Position numbers and translations under genes: made by a program. The notes beneath the pieces are model-generated. The model worked only from the letters and a program-made list of their open reading frames with translations. It was not told the origin of the DNA and made no database searches. This document shows positions 54,967-61,132 of a DNA stretch of 64,000 bases, in pieces. Within the stretch, counting starts at the first letter, position 1. The number at the start of each line of letters is the position of its first letter. The stretch is from a virus. The stretch is taken from positions 1 through 64,000 of IMG/VR virus record IMGVR_UViG_3300042876_000027. One strand, given 5' to 3'.

Positions 54967-55548
54967 TTATACCACAGTAATAGACAGATGGCAGATAGTT
55001 TCTCCAGTCATTGCTGCCCATGTAGTTCCAGTCAGTGAGGATGCGTAAATTGTCAGTGGTAGCGACAAAACATTATTTGATTTTGATACAGATCCAATTG
55101 AAACAGATGCTGCTACTGGCTTTCCAACATTGACTAGCTGCATTTGAATATTAAAATCTGTTGCAGTTGGGGTAGATGGAAGACTTGGCAGATACACGCT
55201 TGCATCAGCAACTGATACTGTTGTAGTTGCCACACCGTTTGTAAATGTTAATGCTTTATTCTGTGCAAACACATTTGGAATAAGCTTTAGGATTGGCTCC
55301 CAAGTATTTGACGATGGTCCAGCAATAAACTGGTACATGTATAGATATTCTGAATCTGATGTATTTGCATTGATGAACATGTCTCCAACAACTGGGTCTG
55401 TCAGAAACTCATAGTCGTTTGGGTTCTGATCTCCAACGATAAAAGTGCTACCCCTGTCACCTTGTGGACCAAAGTCTACTGATAGGTCAATAACTGCTGG
55501 ACCACCGATAACTGTTAGATCATCATTTGACAAGACGACTTCTGTCAT
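54967..55548 (-). CDS. Fibre-cluster beta-rich protein
   Basis: A 193-residue protein with an N-terminal GPQGDRGSTFIVGDQ, a collagen-like remnant that often sits near fibre knobs. The middle (SDSEYLYMYQFIAGPSSNTW) and the rest are strand-rich and end in LSITVV. It follows a BppU-like gene (shared base 55548). Virion component by context. Confidence 0.6.
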   Translation of the reverse strand: MTEVVLSNDDLTVIGGPAVIDLSVDFGPQGDRGSTFIVGDQNPNDYEFLTDPVVGDMFINANTSDSEYLYMYQFIAGPSSNTWEPILKLIPNVFAQNKALTFTNGVATTTVSVADASVYLPSLPSTPTATDFNIQMQLVNVGKPVAASVSIGSVSKSNNVLSLPLTIYASSLTGTTWAAMTGETICHLSITVV

Positions 55549-55892
55549 TATACAGCTCCAACAACATCTGCGGTTACATCAACATTTCCAGTTAGCAGGG
55601 TATAGACAGTTCCATCGCTAGATCTGGTTACCTGAACATCGTATACATATGTTGTCCCTGCTGTTAGCTGTCTTCCAACTCCTGCTGGAATCTTGCAAGC
55701 AACTGTTCCATTAGAAATAGTGGCAAAGCACTCATACTGGGTTGCACCAGCACCTCTGGCGGTAGCAATCTTAAAAGCAACAGCAAAGTCTGTTAGTGAA
55801 AATGCAGACCCATCTGAATTTTTAGGGTAGATGTTAAACTCGTAGGTATCACCCTCATAGTAGCTAATATTATACGTTGCTGGAAAAGCCAT
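55548..55892 (-). CDS. BppU-like N-terminal domain protein
   Basis: A 114-residue protein. YYEGDTYEFNIYP and then LTDFAVAFKIATARG match the pattern of the genes at 49770-50126 and 56453-56839. Followed by a fibre protein, as those are. It shares base 55548 with its downstream neighbour. Confidence 0.65.
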   Translation of the reverse strand: MAFPATYNISYYEGDTYEFNIYPKNSDGSAFSLTDFAVAFKIATARGAGATQYECFATISNGTVACKIPAGVGRQLTAGTTYVYDVQVTRSSDGTVYTLLTGNVDVTADVVGAV

Positions 55893-56452
55893 TAGTTTAC
55901 CTCCGTAATATAGGTTCCGTTTATATAAATCTTGCTTGCTGTAGTTAGTGTAACTGGTGCATTTTGCTTAAAGATAGCTTCCATGATTGGGCTATTTGCT
56001 CCACCAGACTGCTTTAGATAGTGAAGATCTAAAGTCTGAGATCCAGCCAAATGATCTGCATTTAGAATAAAGTGTCCAGCTAAGTCAGGATTTTGAGTTG
56101 GGTCAAGATTTACCCATCCAGCAAAATGGTTCATAGCTCCTGAAAGAGCAGGGAATGGGAGTTGAAGATTATATTGACCAGTTCCAAAGTTTGTTACTGT
56201 GTTTAGGTCTACTGCAATCCAAAAGCTAACCATTTGACCATTTTTAACATAGTATGAGTTATATGTTGGATAGCTTGTTCCAGATCCAGTAAATGTAAGA
56301 CCTGTAGCCGAAAATACTGGAGACCATCTTACTGCAGAAGGAAACTCTGCATCTGCCCCTGCTGGACCCTGTGCGCCTTGCTCTCCCTGTGGTCCCTGCG
56401 GACCAGTAGGACCAGGTGCTCCTGGAAACGGTACAATTTTGATAACTGACAT
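55892..56452 (-). CDS. Tail fibre with collagen-like repeat
   Basis: A 186-residue protein. Residues about 9-33 are Gly-X-Y repeats (GAPGPTGPQGPQGEQGAQGP), which form a triple helix; the rest is a beta-rich knob (MVSFWIAVDLNTVTNFGTG). In collagens the Y-position prolines are the target of prolyl hydroxylases, which here are encoded nearby. It shares base 55892 with the BppU-like gene and sits beside another. Confidence 0.75.
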   Translation of the reverse strand: MSVIKIVPFPGAPGPTGPQGPQGEQGAQGPAGADAEFPSAVRWSPVFSATGLTFTGSGTSYPTYNSYYVKNGQMVSFWIAVDLNTVTNFGTGQYNLQLPFPALSGAMNHFAGWVNLDPTQNPDLAGHFILNADHLAGSQTLDLHYLKQSGGANSPIMEAIFKQNAPVTLTTASKIYINGTYITEVN

Positions 56453-56839
56453 TTATAAACTTCCTCCTGTGACATCTCCAAGTACAGAAATAGTTCCTAG
56501 GAGAGGTGTCCAAACTTTTTCACCATTAATAGTTACTTCAAGGTCAAAGACTAGTTCTGCTACGATAGAAGAACTTCCTTCTCCCCAATTTCTTGTTACA
56601 TCAGATGATGCAATAATGTCTACATACCCATCAGAAACAACTACTTCAAGATCATCAAGAATCTCTCCTCTAGAATCATAAGCAGAGGAAGAAAACTCCC
56701 AATCAGAGATATCTAGAAATGTTACTTCATCATTTTCTAAAAATTCTACACGAAGCTCAGAAGTATCTCCTCTTACAACATTCCATTTTACTGTTGCAGG
56801 CTTACTTCCTAGTTCTTGTATAGAATTACATTGAGTCAT
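56453..56839 (-). CDS. BppU-like N-terminal domain protein
   Basis: A 128-residue paralog (VKWNVVRGDTSELRVEF, then ISDWEFSSSAYD). A minus-strand TATAAT at 56854-56849 lies 9 bases before ATG 56839. It begins a run of four to five fibre genes and directly follows a strong terminator hairpin, so it seems to need its own promoter. Confidence 0.65.
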   Translation of the reverse strand: MTQCNSIQELGSKPATVKWNVVRGDTSELRVEFLENDEVTFLDISDWEFSSSAYDSRGEILDDLEVVVSDGYVDIIASSDVTRNWGEGSSSIVAELVFDLEVTINGEKVWTPLLGTISVLGDVTGGSL

Positions 56840-56870
56840 AGTACTTAAATTATATCATTAAAAATAAAAA

Positions 56871-56917
56871 ACTAGTGCTCAGGGCGGTGGGTATGAGAGA
56901 CAACCCTGAACACTAGT
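56871..56917 (-). terminator. Large terminator hairpin before the fibre genes
   Basis: ACTAGTGCTCAGGG (56871-56884) pairs with CCCTGAACACTAGT (56904-56917) with one mismatch. On the minus strand the second arm is followed by a T-rich run (TTTTTTATTTTT). It stops leftward transcripts from the holin-like gene just before the fibre operon. Confidence 0.85.
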
Positions 56918-57123
56918 AACATAAGTATATCATAAATAACAAAACGATAACTTCGTTGATTTTAAAGGGGTTGCTAAATTGTTATCAAAATCGTTATAAA
57001 ACTTTTATCAAAAAATGACTTGACAAGAACGATTTGTGTGTTAGCATAATATATATTAATTAATAAATAAATAATAGCTAGTTAGATATATTATATATAT
57101 TTATATATATTATATATAAGATA
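56918..57123. promoter_or_regulatory. AT-rich non-coding region with repeated motifs
   Basis: No gene is visible. It holds several related words (CGATAAC, GTTATCA, CGTTATA, TTATCAA) in both orientations at 56943-57010, a plus-strand TTGACA at 57020-57025 with CATAAT at 57045-57050, and a run of nearly pure A/T (57040-57118). This could be an operator set or a replication origin, or a weakly structured spacer. The function is open. Confidence 0.45.
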
Positions 57124-57363
57124 TTACTTTTTAGCTAGATACTCTATAAATTTATCGTAGAGGTCATCAATCTTTGATTCTAGCTTGTCAGTCTTGTCTT
57201 CGAGTCTTGTTACTTGATCTTTCATGCTTTGTCCGCTATTTGGCTTTAGTTCGTGCTTGATTTCATCAAAATAGTGTTTGACAAGCCACCGAACGCCCAT
57301 TGACGCTGATGCAATTATTGTTGATACTCCGACTATGATGCCGACCCAAGATTCTATTGACAT
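57124..57363 (-). CDS. Small membrane protein, holin-like
   Basis: A 79-residue protein with one N-terminal hydrophobic segment at about residues 5-28 (WVGIIVGVSTIIASASMGV), then a coiled-coil-like tail (VTRLEDKTDKLESKIDDLY). This shape occurs in many actinophage membrane proteins called holins or DUF2746-like. A minus-strand TATAAT lies at 57378-57373, 9 bases before ATG 57363. A lysis role is likely but not shown. Confidence 0.6.
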   Translation of the reverse strand: MSIESWVGIIVGVSTIIASASMGVRWLVKHYFDEIKHELKPNSGQSMKDQVTRLEDKTDKLESKIDDLYDKFIEYLAKK

Positions 57364-57519
57364 ATATCTTTAATTATATAACATTTTTAAACTCGGCGGT
57401 AAAGTTCTCGGCTAAAATAGAGGTTTTATCACGGCGGTAAAATAGAGGACCCATCCACACTTCTGCACTAAAAGTGCAATATGTGGACATATTCTCTGTT
57501 TTCGTGATATCATTAATAC
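57364..57519. promoter_or_regulatory. Divergent control region between leftward and rightward genes
   Basis: The plus-strand promoter is TGGACA at 57484-57489 and TATCAT at 57508-57513, 18 apart. Its -35 overlaps the right arm of a hairpin: TGCACT/AGTGCA at 57464-57478 plus outer CCACA/TGTGG. Two direct copies of CGGCGGTAAA (57394, 57432) and of AAAATAGAGG (57414, 57439) lie upstream. The leftward promoter is TATAAT at 57378-57373. Repressor or activator sites here would switch both directions. Confidence 0.6.
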
Positions 57520-57720
57520 ATGGGAGACGACGTAAAGTTTTTAGATCTATTTGATCCAAACCAGCCTAGGTCCGATAAGGAGATTATCGATGACAGGCTG
57601 AAGATATGCAATGAATGTCCTTGGCTAAACAAGGCATTGCAGAAATGTCGTAAGTGTGGGTGCTTTATGCATTTAAAAACTACTCTCCTAAACGCAAAGT
57701 GTCCAATTGGAAAGTGGTAG
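57520..57720 (+). CDS. Zinc-ribbon protein, early copy
   Basis: A 66-residue protein. The C-terminal part (CNECPWL, CRKCGCFM, then CPIGKW) repeats the Cys scheme of the minus-strand gene at 52559-52801, while the N-terminus (DDVKFLDLFDPNQP) differs. The ATG is 6 bases after the -10 with no Shine-Dalgarno, so translation is probably leaderless. It is followed after 2 bases by a dioxygenase gene. Confidence 0.8.
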   Translation: MGDDVKFLDLFDPNQPRSDKEIIDDRLKICNECPWLNKALQKCRKCGCFMHLKTTLLNAKCPIGKW

Positions 57721-57722
57721 GT

Positions 57723-58322
57723 ATGAAAAAAGAAGAACTGGCTCCAGGAATCCTCCTGGTACGTGATGTAATCCCAGGATATGAACAGCTAATCCCTTAC
57801 ATTGAAATGTCCGTGCAAATGGGGCAGGTAGACTGGGAAAAGGCAGACGTAAGATCTTATGAAGAAAACGAACGGTCTACAAATGACAGTGTAAGAGATA
57901 CACATATCATTGGTATTCCCCATAACTACATGTACCAAGATCCAAACATCCCAGATCTTTCTTTTGAGGATAGGATGAACTCTATTTTTACGATGTTCTT
58001 TGGTCAACACGAACTTGAGTATGCTAAAGAGTACAAAGCTTTAATGTCAAAACACGAGTCGTATTCTATTTTGAGATATCAAAGAGGTCAGCACTTTGCA
58101 GAACACATCGATGACCACCCAGATCGCATCAGAAGAGTGTCTACCGTCTACTTTATGAATGATACATATTCAGGAGGAGAGTTGGAGTTTCCACGATTTG
58201 ACCTAAAGATCAAACCAGAAGCAAATTCACTATTGCTTTTCCCCTCTAACCACGTATATAATCATATTGTGCATCCTGTAACTGATGGCGTTAGGTATTC
58301 TGTAGCTAGCTTCGTGGGATAA
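57723..58322 (+). CDS. 2OG-Fe(II) dioxygenase-like protein (Arg type), early copy
   Basis: 199 residues from ATG 57723, 2 nt after the upstream stop; a longer in-frame start at 57654 would run inside the zinc-ribbon gene. Ligands are HID in EHIDDHPD and His in YNHIVHP; Arg is in DGVRYS. The core is YFMNDTYSGGELEFPRFDL. It aligns over its length with the late copy at 51976-52557. The only dioxygenase in the rightward block. Confidence 0.87.
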   Translation: MKKEELAPGILLVRDVIPGYEQLIPYIEMSVQMGQVDWEKADVRSYEENERSTNDSVRDTHIIGIPHNYMYQDPNIPDLSFEDRMNSIFTMFFGQHELEYAKEYKALMSKHESYSILRYQRGQHFAEHIDDHPDRIRRVSTVYFMNDTYSGGELEFPRFDLKIKPEANSLLLFPSNHVYNHIVHPVTDGVRYSVASFVG

Positions 58323-58377
58323 GGGATCAAGCAAGCTTGACCCAATACCGTCCAAATTTTAAATAGAAAGAGCAATC

Positions 58378-58755
58378 ATGACAACAATTGTAGATATTGA
58401 CGATACAATCATTAGAAACCGTACTCAGCCTATCAAAAGAGTTATTGACTATGTAAATTCATTGCCTGGATCAATAACTATCGTTACAGGAAGACCAGAA
58501 TCTCAAAGAGCAGAAACTGTTCGTGCTCTTGCAGCAGCTGGAGTTAAATACTCAAGACTAATTATGAACCCATATTCTACTAGAGAGTCTAACAAGCATA
58601 AAGCTGAAGTTGCTGATAAGTTGAAATCTACAGCTACCCTGGCTATTGACGATAACCCTGGAGCTAGAGCTGCATATAGTAAGGCTGGAATTCCTACTAA
58701 GGATCCTGCTACCCTGCCAGAAATGAAGAAGTTTTGGTCTATCTTTAGTAAATAG
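58378..58755 (+). CDS. HAD-superfamily phosphatase, PNKP-3'-phosphatase-like
   Basis: A 125-residue protein. HAD motif I is DIDDT (Asp6, Asp8), motif II is near VTGRPESQR, and motif IV is AIDDNPGAR. There is no cap domain. In phages such proteins are often the phosphatase half of polynucleotide kinase, or dephosphorylate nucleotides. AAAGAG lies before the ATG and a strong terminator follows. Confidence 0.78.
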   Translation: MTTIVDIDDTIIRNRTQPIKRVIDYVNSLPGSITIVTGRPESQRAETVRALAAAGVKYSRLIMNPYSTRESNKHKAEVADKLKSTATLAIDDNPGARAAYSKAGIPTKDPATLPEMKKFWSIFSK

Positions 58756-58768
58756 TGTCATCAAACGA

Positions 58769-58815
58769 AAATGCTATATTTGTATCACTACATGATACAT
58801 TTATAGCATTTTTTT
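58769..58815 (+). terminator. Intrinsic terminator after the HAD gene
   Basis: Arms AAATGCTATATTTGTATCA (58769-58787) and TGATACATTTATAGCATTT (58793-58811) pair with two mismatches and are followed by T-residues. Clear rho-independent signal. Confidence 0.9.
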
Positions 58816-59029
58816 GTATGATCATACCAATTTGTTATAATTCTGTTACATTTGATATCTTGCAAAATCTGAAAAATTTTATATTTGGGAAAATCTGAAT
58901 ATTTTGTAGAGATGTATGATACATGTTCTACGCCACAAAAACCAAATATATAGTGCGACCACATCCAGCTACTGGTGCCTGCCAAATAAATAAAAAAGAT
59001 CGATCCACTACGGCGTGTCTGACTTGCTA
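58816..59029. promoter_or_regulatory. Non-coding stretch with short palindromes
   Basis: No gene is seen for about 320 bases including the flanking terminator. There is a perfect 12-base palindrome GTATGATCATAC at 58816-58827, a second imperfect one (ATGTATGATACATG) near 58913-58926, and a GTTATAATTCTGTTAC word near 58834 that recurs near 60111 and, imperfectly, near 59590. These could bind a regulator. A rightward promoter at 59024-59053 closes the region. Confidence 0.4.
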
Positions 59030-59053
59030 AATGTCGGTGCCTAGTGTTAGTAT
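59024..59053 (+). promoter_or_regulatory. Array promoter 1
   Basis: TTGCTA-like -35, the AATGTC element at 59030 and TAGTAT at 59048, 18 bases apart. Drives the 59079 gene; leader of about 24 bases. Confidence 0.7.
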
Positions 59054-59078
59054 TTATTTAGTTAGGAAAGGAAAAGAA

Positions 59079-59324
59079 ATGGCTACCAAGGGATACACAC
59101 TAAACGAGATGATGAACTTCGGTTTCTACACTTGGACTGAGATTGCTCGTGAGTCCGTATCGGTTGAGGGTTGGGGTTGCCAGTCCTATGATGACTGCCC
59201 TTGCTGCAACTGTGACGACACTGTAGTTGTCAAGGTAACCTACGCTCGTCCTCGTTGGTCAAAGTCAGGCAAGCGTATGGTTGAGGACACCGACTCTTTC
59301 TACCTCTGCTCTGCTCACGCATAA
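59079..59324 (+). CDS. Small Cys-rich protein
   Basis: 81 residues from ATG 59079 (GAAAGGAAAAGAA upstream); an upstream in-frame ATG at 59031 lies inside the promoter and is rejected. DDCPCCNCDD plus a later CSAHA suggest a small metal site. Beta-like TVVVKVTYARPRW. First of the monocistronic right-arm genes. Family not recognised. Confidence 0.7.
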   Translation: MATKGYTLNEMMNFGFYTWTEIARESVSVEGWGCQSYDDCPCCNCDDTVVVKVTYARPRWSKSGKRMVEDTDSFYLCSAHA

Positions 59325-59326
59325 TA

Positions 59327-59350
59327 AGTGTCAGACCCTTCACCTAAACT
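59327..59350 (+). promoter_or_regulatory. Array promoter 2
   Basis: AGTGTC at 59327 and TAAACT at 59345, 18 apart. The element overlaps the 3' end of the previous gene. Gene starts at 59376. Confidence 0.65.
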
Positions 59351-59375
59351 AATAGTATCAAGAAAGGATACAACT

Positions 59376-59534
59376 ATGGGATTCGGATTGGCTATGCTAA
59401 CTAAGGCGGTAGTGGCAAAGAAGGTATTGCGTAAGTTTCCTAAGATAAGTGTTATTGCGTGTCAGACTTGCAATACCCTCGCTGCTATCAAGGTCTACAA
59501 GGACCACATTGAAATCGTTAGGTGTAAGTGCTAG
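59376..59534 (+). CDS. Small basic protein with CxxC and CKC
   Basis: 52 residues from ATG 59376 (AAGAAAGGATACAACT upstream); an earlier in-frame ATG at 59328 falls in the promoter. Contains CQTCN and a terminal RCKC, so a zinc knuckle is possible, after a basic, partly hydrophobic N-terminus (MLTKAVVAKKVLRKF). Function unknown. Confidence 0.65.
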   Translation: MGFGLAMLTKAVVAKKVLRKFPKISVIACQTCNTLAAIKVYKDHIEIVRCKC

Positions 59535-59544
59535 CAACACGCCC

Positions 59545-59571
59545 AGGGGTCAGCTTGACAAACTGACCTCT
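59545..59571 (+). terminator. Intergenic hairpin
   Basis: AGGGGTCAG pairs with CTGACCTCT (one G-T pair) around CTTGACAAA. No U-run, so termination is uncertain. It is followed by the GAGCGCTCC motif. Confidence 0.5.
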
Positions 59572-59624
59572 TCGTGAGCGCTCCGTTTTGTTATATTTCT
59601 GTTATGAATAAACTACGATCTACA

Positions 59625-59654
59625 TTGATAAATGTCGGTGGTATATGCTAAGTT
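59625..59654 (+). promoter_or_regulatory. Array promoter 3 (leaderless type)
   Basis: TTGATA at 59625, AATGTC at 59631, TAAGTT at 59649. The ATG at 59661 is exactly 30 bases from the element and no ribosome site is present. Confidence 0.7.
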
Positions 59655-59660
59655 ATAGGT

Positions 59661-59729
59661 ATGGAAACAAAGAGCAGGAGCAGTGGCTTTAGAGATACCG
59701 CTGGTCGACACGGCGTGAGAGAAATGTAG
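59661..59729 (+). CDS. 22-residue small protein
   Basis: Frame from ATG 59661, METKSRSSGFRDTAGR and a short rest. Basic and Ser-rich. Its start coincides with the predicted first transcribed base, like three other genes here, so it is likely leaderless. Very short: a coding role is suggested only by the promoter geometry. Confidence 0.45.
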   Translation: METKSRSSGFRDTAGRHGVREM

Positions 59730-59739
59730 AATACATCTC

Positions 59740-59763
59740 AATGTCACACCCCCACAATAGAAT
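59740..59763 (+). promoter_or_regulatory. Array promoter 4
   Basis: AATGTC at 59740, TAGAAT at 59758. Start of the next gene is 54 bases from the element. Confidence 0.65.
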
Positions 59764-59793
59764 AGATTTATCAAAAGAAAAGGAAAGAAACAA

Positions 59794-59970
59794 ATGAGCG
59801 TAGTAGTAACCTTCAATGACGGCAAGACCATCAACCCTATCTTTGAGCCAACACCTCGTAACCTAGTAGCAGTAAAGGAATTCTACCTTGACCTACTAAA
59901 CAAGAATGAGATTTATCACTTCTCAATTACCTATGACAACGGCGATGTATTTGCTCAGGGTCGTCTATAA
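59794..59970 (+). CDS. Small protein of unknown function
   Basis: 58 residues from ATG 59794 with AAAGGAAAGAAACAA upstream. Composition VVVTFNDGKTINP, then a helix with VAVKEFYLDLLN, ending in YDNGDVFAQGRL. Ends with TAATG, coupled to the next gene. Confidence 0.65.
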   Translation: MSVVVTFNDGKTINPIFEPTPRNLVAVKEFYLDLLNKNEIYHFSITYDNGDVFAQGRL

Positions 59971-60083
59971 TGAGGGAGTTTGTATCTGAGTGGCTATGGG
60001 TTATCCTGGCTACCCTCGGTCTAGTGGGCTATGGGGCATTCCAGATAGCCCTAGCAATACAGGGAATGGGTGGGTTCGCATAG
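59970..60083 (+). CDS. Small one-helix membrane protein
   Basis: 37 residues from ATG 59970, overlapping the previous stop by TAATG. One hydrophobic segment (WLWVILATLGLVGYGAFQIA). No known family. Position in the early region suggests a host-directed membrane role, but this is a guess. Confidence 0.6.
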   Translation: MREFVSEWLWVILATLGLVGYGAFQIALAIQGMGGFA

Positions 60084-60151
60084 TGTCGGACCCCTCAGAG
60101 CGCCTCGATCGTTATAATTCTGTTACCAGAATAGGCGTGTTTAAGTAGATA

Positions 60152-60175
60152 AATGTCGTACCCCTATGATAGGTT
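60152..60175 (+). promoter_or_regulatory. Array promoter 5
   Basis: AATGTC at 60152 and TAGGTT at 60170, 18 apart. Gene start at 60201, 49 bases from the element. Confidence 0.7.
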
Positions 60176-60200
60176 ATAAGTAGTTAGAAAGGATAAGCAA

Positions 60201-60419
60201 ATGGCTAAAGGAATTGAGTGGGTAGTAACAGGTAAGACCGAAGACGGCACTGTTTACCGAGGTGTTCAGGTTGCTTGGTATGGTCACCCTGCTATGGACT
60301 TTTTCGCAAAGCGTAAGGGTGTAACCTTTGTTACCTCTTGGGCAGAGAAGAAGTTTCACTTTGACAACTTCCTAGAGAAGGGTCTTCGTGAGCCACTAAC
60401 GGAAGCAGAACTTTCGTAA
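60201..60419 (+). CDS. Small protein of unknown function
   Basis: 72 residues, ATG 60201, with AGAAAGGATAAGCAA upstream. WVVTGKTEDGTVYRGVQVAWYG looks like beta strands, then a basic aromatic helix (EKKFHFDNFLEKGLREP). Followed by two hairpins and the GAGCGCC motif. No recognisable family. Confidence 0.65.
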   Translation: MAKGIEWVVTGKTEDGTVYRGVQVAWYGHPAMDFFAKRKGVTFVTSWAEKKFHFDNFLEKGLREPLTEAELS

Positions 60420-60425
60420 CCAACG

Positions 60426-60450
60426 GCGTGTCGACTTGACAAGTCCACGC
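60426..60450 (+). terminator. Intergenic hairpin A
   Basis: GCGTG...CACGC with inner GACTT/AAGTC around a 3-base loop. No U-run. Located right after a stop codon. Confidence 0.5.
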
Positions 60451-60469
60451 TTTCGGAGCGCCCAGCACA

Positions 60470-60506
60470 AGATCTAGTAGCTTACGAGGTTTAAGACACT
60501 AGATCT
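60470..60506 (+). terminator. Intergenic hairpin B
   Basis: AGATCTAGT (60470-60478) and ACTAGATCT (60498-60506) are perfect arms around a 19-base loop. Together with hairpin A it ends the 60201 gene. Confidence 0.5.
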
Positions 60507-60546
60507 AGATCCCCCAGAATGTTACCAATTTGTTACCAAAAAACAC

Positions 60547-60575
60547 TTGACAGTGTCAGACCTATCTGATAGGTT
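60547..60575 (+). promoter_or_regulatory. Array promoter 6 (TTGACA, leaderless type)
   Basis: Perfect TTGACA at 60547-60552, AGTGTC at 60552, TAGGTT at 60570. Spacing TTGACA to -10 is 17. The ATG at 60582 is exactly 30 bases from the element. Confidence 0.75.
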
Positions 60576-60581
60576 ATAGGT

Positions 60582-60701
60582 ATGAAGAAAGCAAGAATGA
60601 CTAAGTCAGAAAAGCAGTGGTTCCGTGCCCAGGACTTCCGCACCCTTGAGGGCGAAGACCTACAGCGTTGGTTTTATCTTTGGGCAAATAAGACCTATTA
60701 G
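60582..60701 (+). CDS. Small protein, leaderless start
   Basis: 39 residues from ATG 60582 (MKKARMTKSEKQW). An internal ATG at 60597 has a weak AAGAAAG upstream and would give 34 residues, but the promoter geometry favours the first. Contains two Trp-rich stretches (WFRAQDFRTL, RWFYLWANK). Function unknown. Confidence 0.55.
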   Translation: MKKARMTKSEKQWFRAQDFRTLEGEDLQRWFYLWANKTY

Positions 60702-60723
60702 TGTCTGACCCCTCTGGTAAACT
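60700..60723 (+). promoter_or_regulatory. Array promoter 7
   Basis: AGTGTC at 60700 overlapping the previous stop, TAAACT at 60718. Gene at 60745. Confidence 0.65.
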
Positions 60724-60744
60724 CAAATCAAAGAAAGGATAACT

Positions 60745-60867
60745 ATGTATCACTGGAATGACCAATACTATGAAGCCGAGTGTGTCGAGTGTGGCACCGA
60801 GATTTTTGGTAAGACAATTGCCGAAATGGATAAGCAGGTTTCGCAACACGCCTGCACCAATTGCTAA
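60745..60867 (+). CDS. 40-residue Cys-rich protein
   Basis: ATG 60745 with AGAAAGGAT. MYHWNDQYYEAECVECGTE and a later HACTNC give a CxxC-H-CxxC pattern, a likely zinc knuckle. Not a known family. Confidence 0.6.
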   Translation: MYHWNDQYYEAECVECGTEIFGKTIAEMDKQVSQHACTNC

Positions 60868-60869
60868 TA

Positions 60870-60893
60870 AATGTCTGACCCCTATGCTAGAGT
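60870..60893 (+). promoter_or_regulatory. Array promoter 8
   Basis: AATGTC at 60870, TAGAGT at 60888; the element begins right after the previous TAA. Confidence 0.65.
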
Positions 60894-60917
60894 TTTAGTA
60901 AATCGAAAGGAAATGAA

Positions 60918-61082
60918 ATGAACAAGTTTGAGAATGTAGACGCAGACCTTCGTATCTGTGCTTACTGTATGGACACTACTTACTCGTATGTCTGCCCTAA
61001 CTGTAATGAGTATGACGGACTAATGCCGTTCACCACTAGCACCGAAGAGTATCTGGGTGTAGACTTGCTAGAGTATCTCTAG
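60918..61082 (+). CDS. 54-residue zinc-ribbon-like protein
   Basis: ATG 60918 (a nearby ATG at 60913 is out of frame) after GAAAGGAAATGAA. CAYCMDTTYSYVCPNC is two CxxC pairs, followed by a helix EEYLGVDLLEYL. Small metal-binding protein of unknown role. Confidence 0.6.
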   Translation: MNKFENVDADLRICAYCMDTTYSYVCPNCNEYDGLMPFTTSTEEYLGVDLLEYL

Positions 61083-61084
61083 TA

Positions 61085-61108
61085 AATGTCTGACCTATGT
61101 GCTAGATT
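61085..61108 (+). promoter_or_regulatory. Array promoter 9
   Basis: AATGTC at 61085, TAGATT at 61103. Gene at 61133. Confidence 0.65.
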
Positions 61109-61132
61109 AGTTTTAGAAAGAAAGGATAACTA

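Noticed and set aside
56918-57123. tRNA or other structured RNA in the AT-rich gap
   Set aside because: No cloverleaf, no T-loop consensus, and a composition near pure A/T; only short inverted words are visible.
57654-57722. Longer start for the early dioxygenase
   Set aside because: It lies within the zinc-ribbon gene in a different frame; ATG 57723 matches the conserved ELAPGI start of the late paralog.
60082-60118. A seventeenth array promoter at 60082
   Set aside because: AGTGTC is present but there is no TAnnnT at +18; a TATAAT at 60113 has the wrong spacing.
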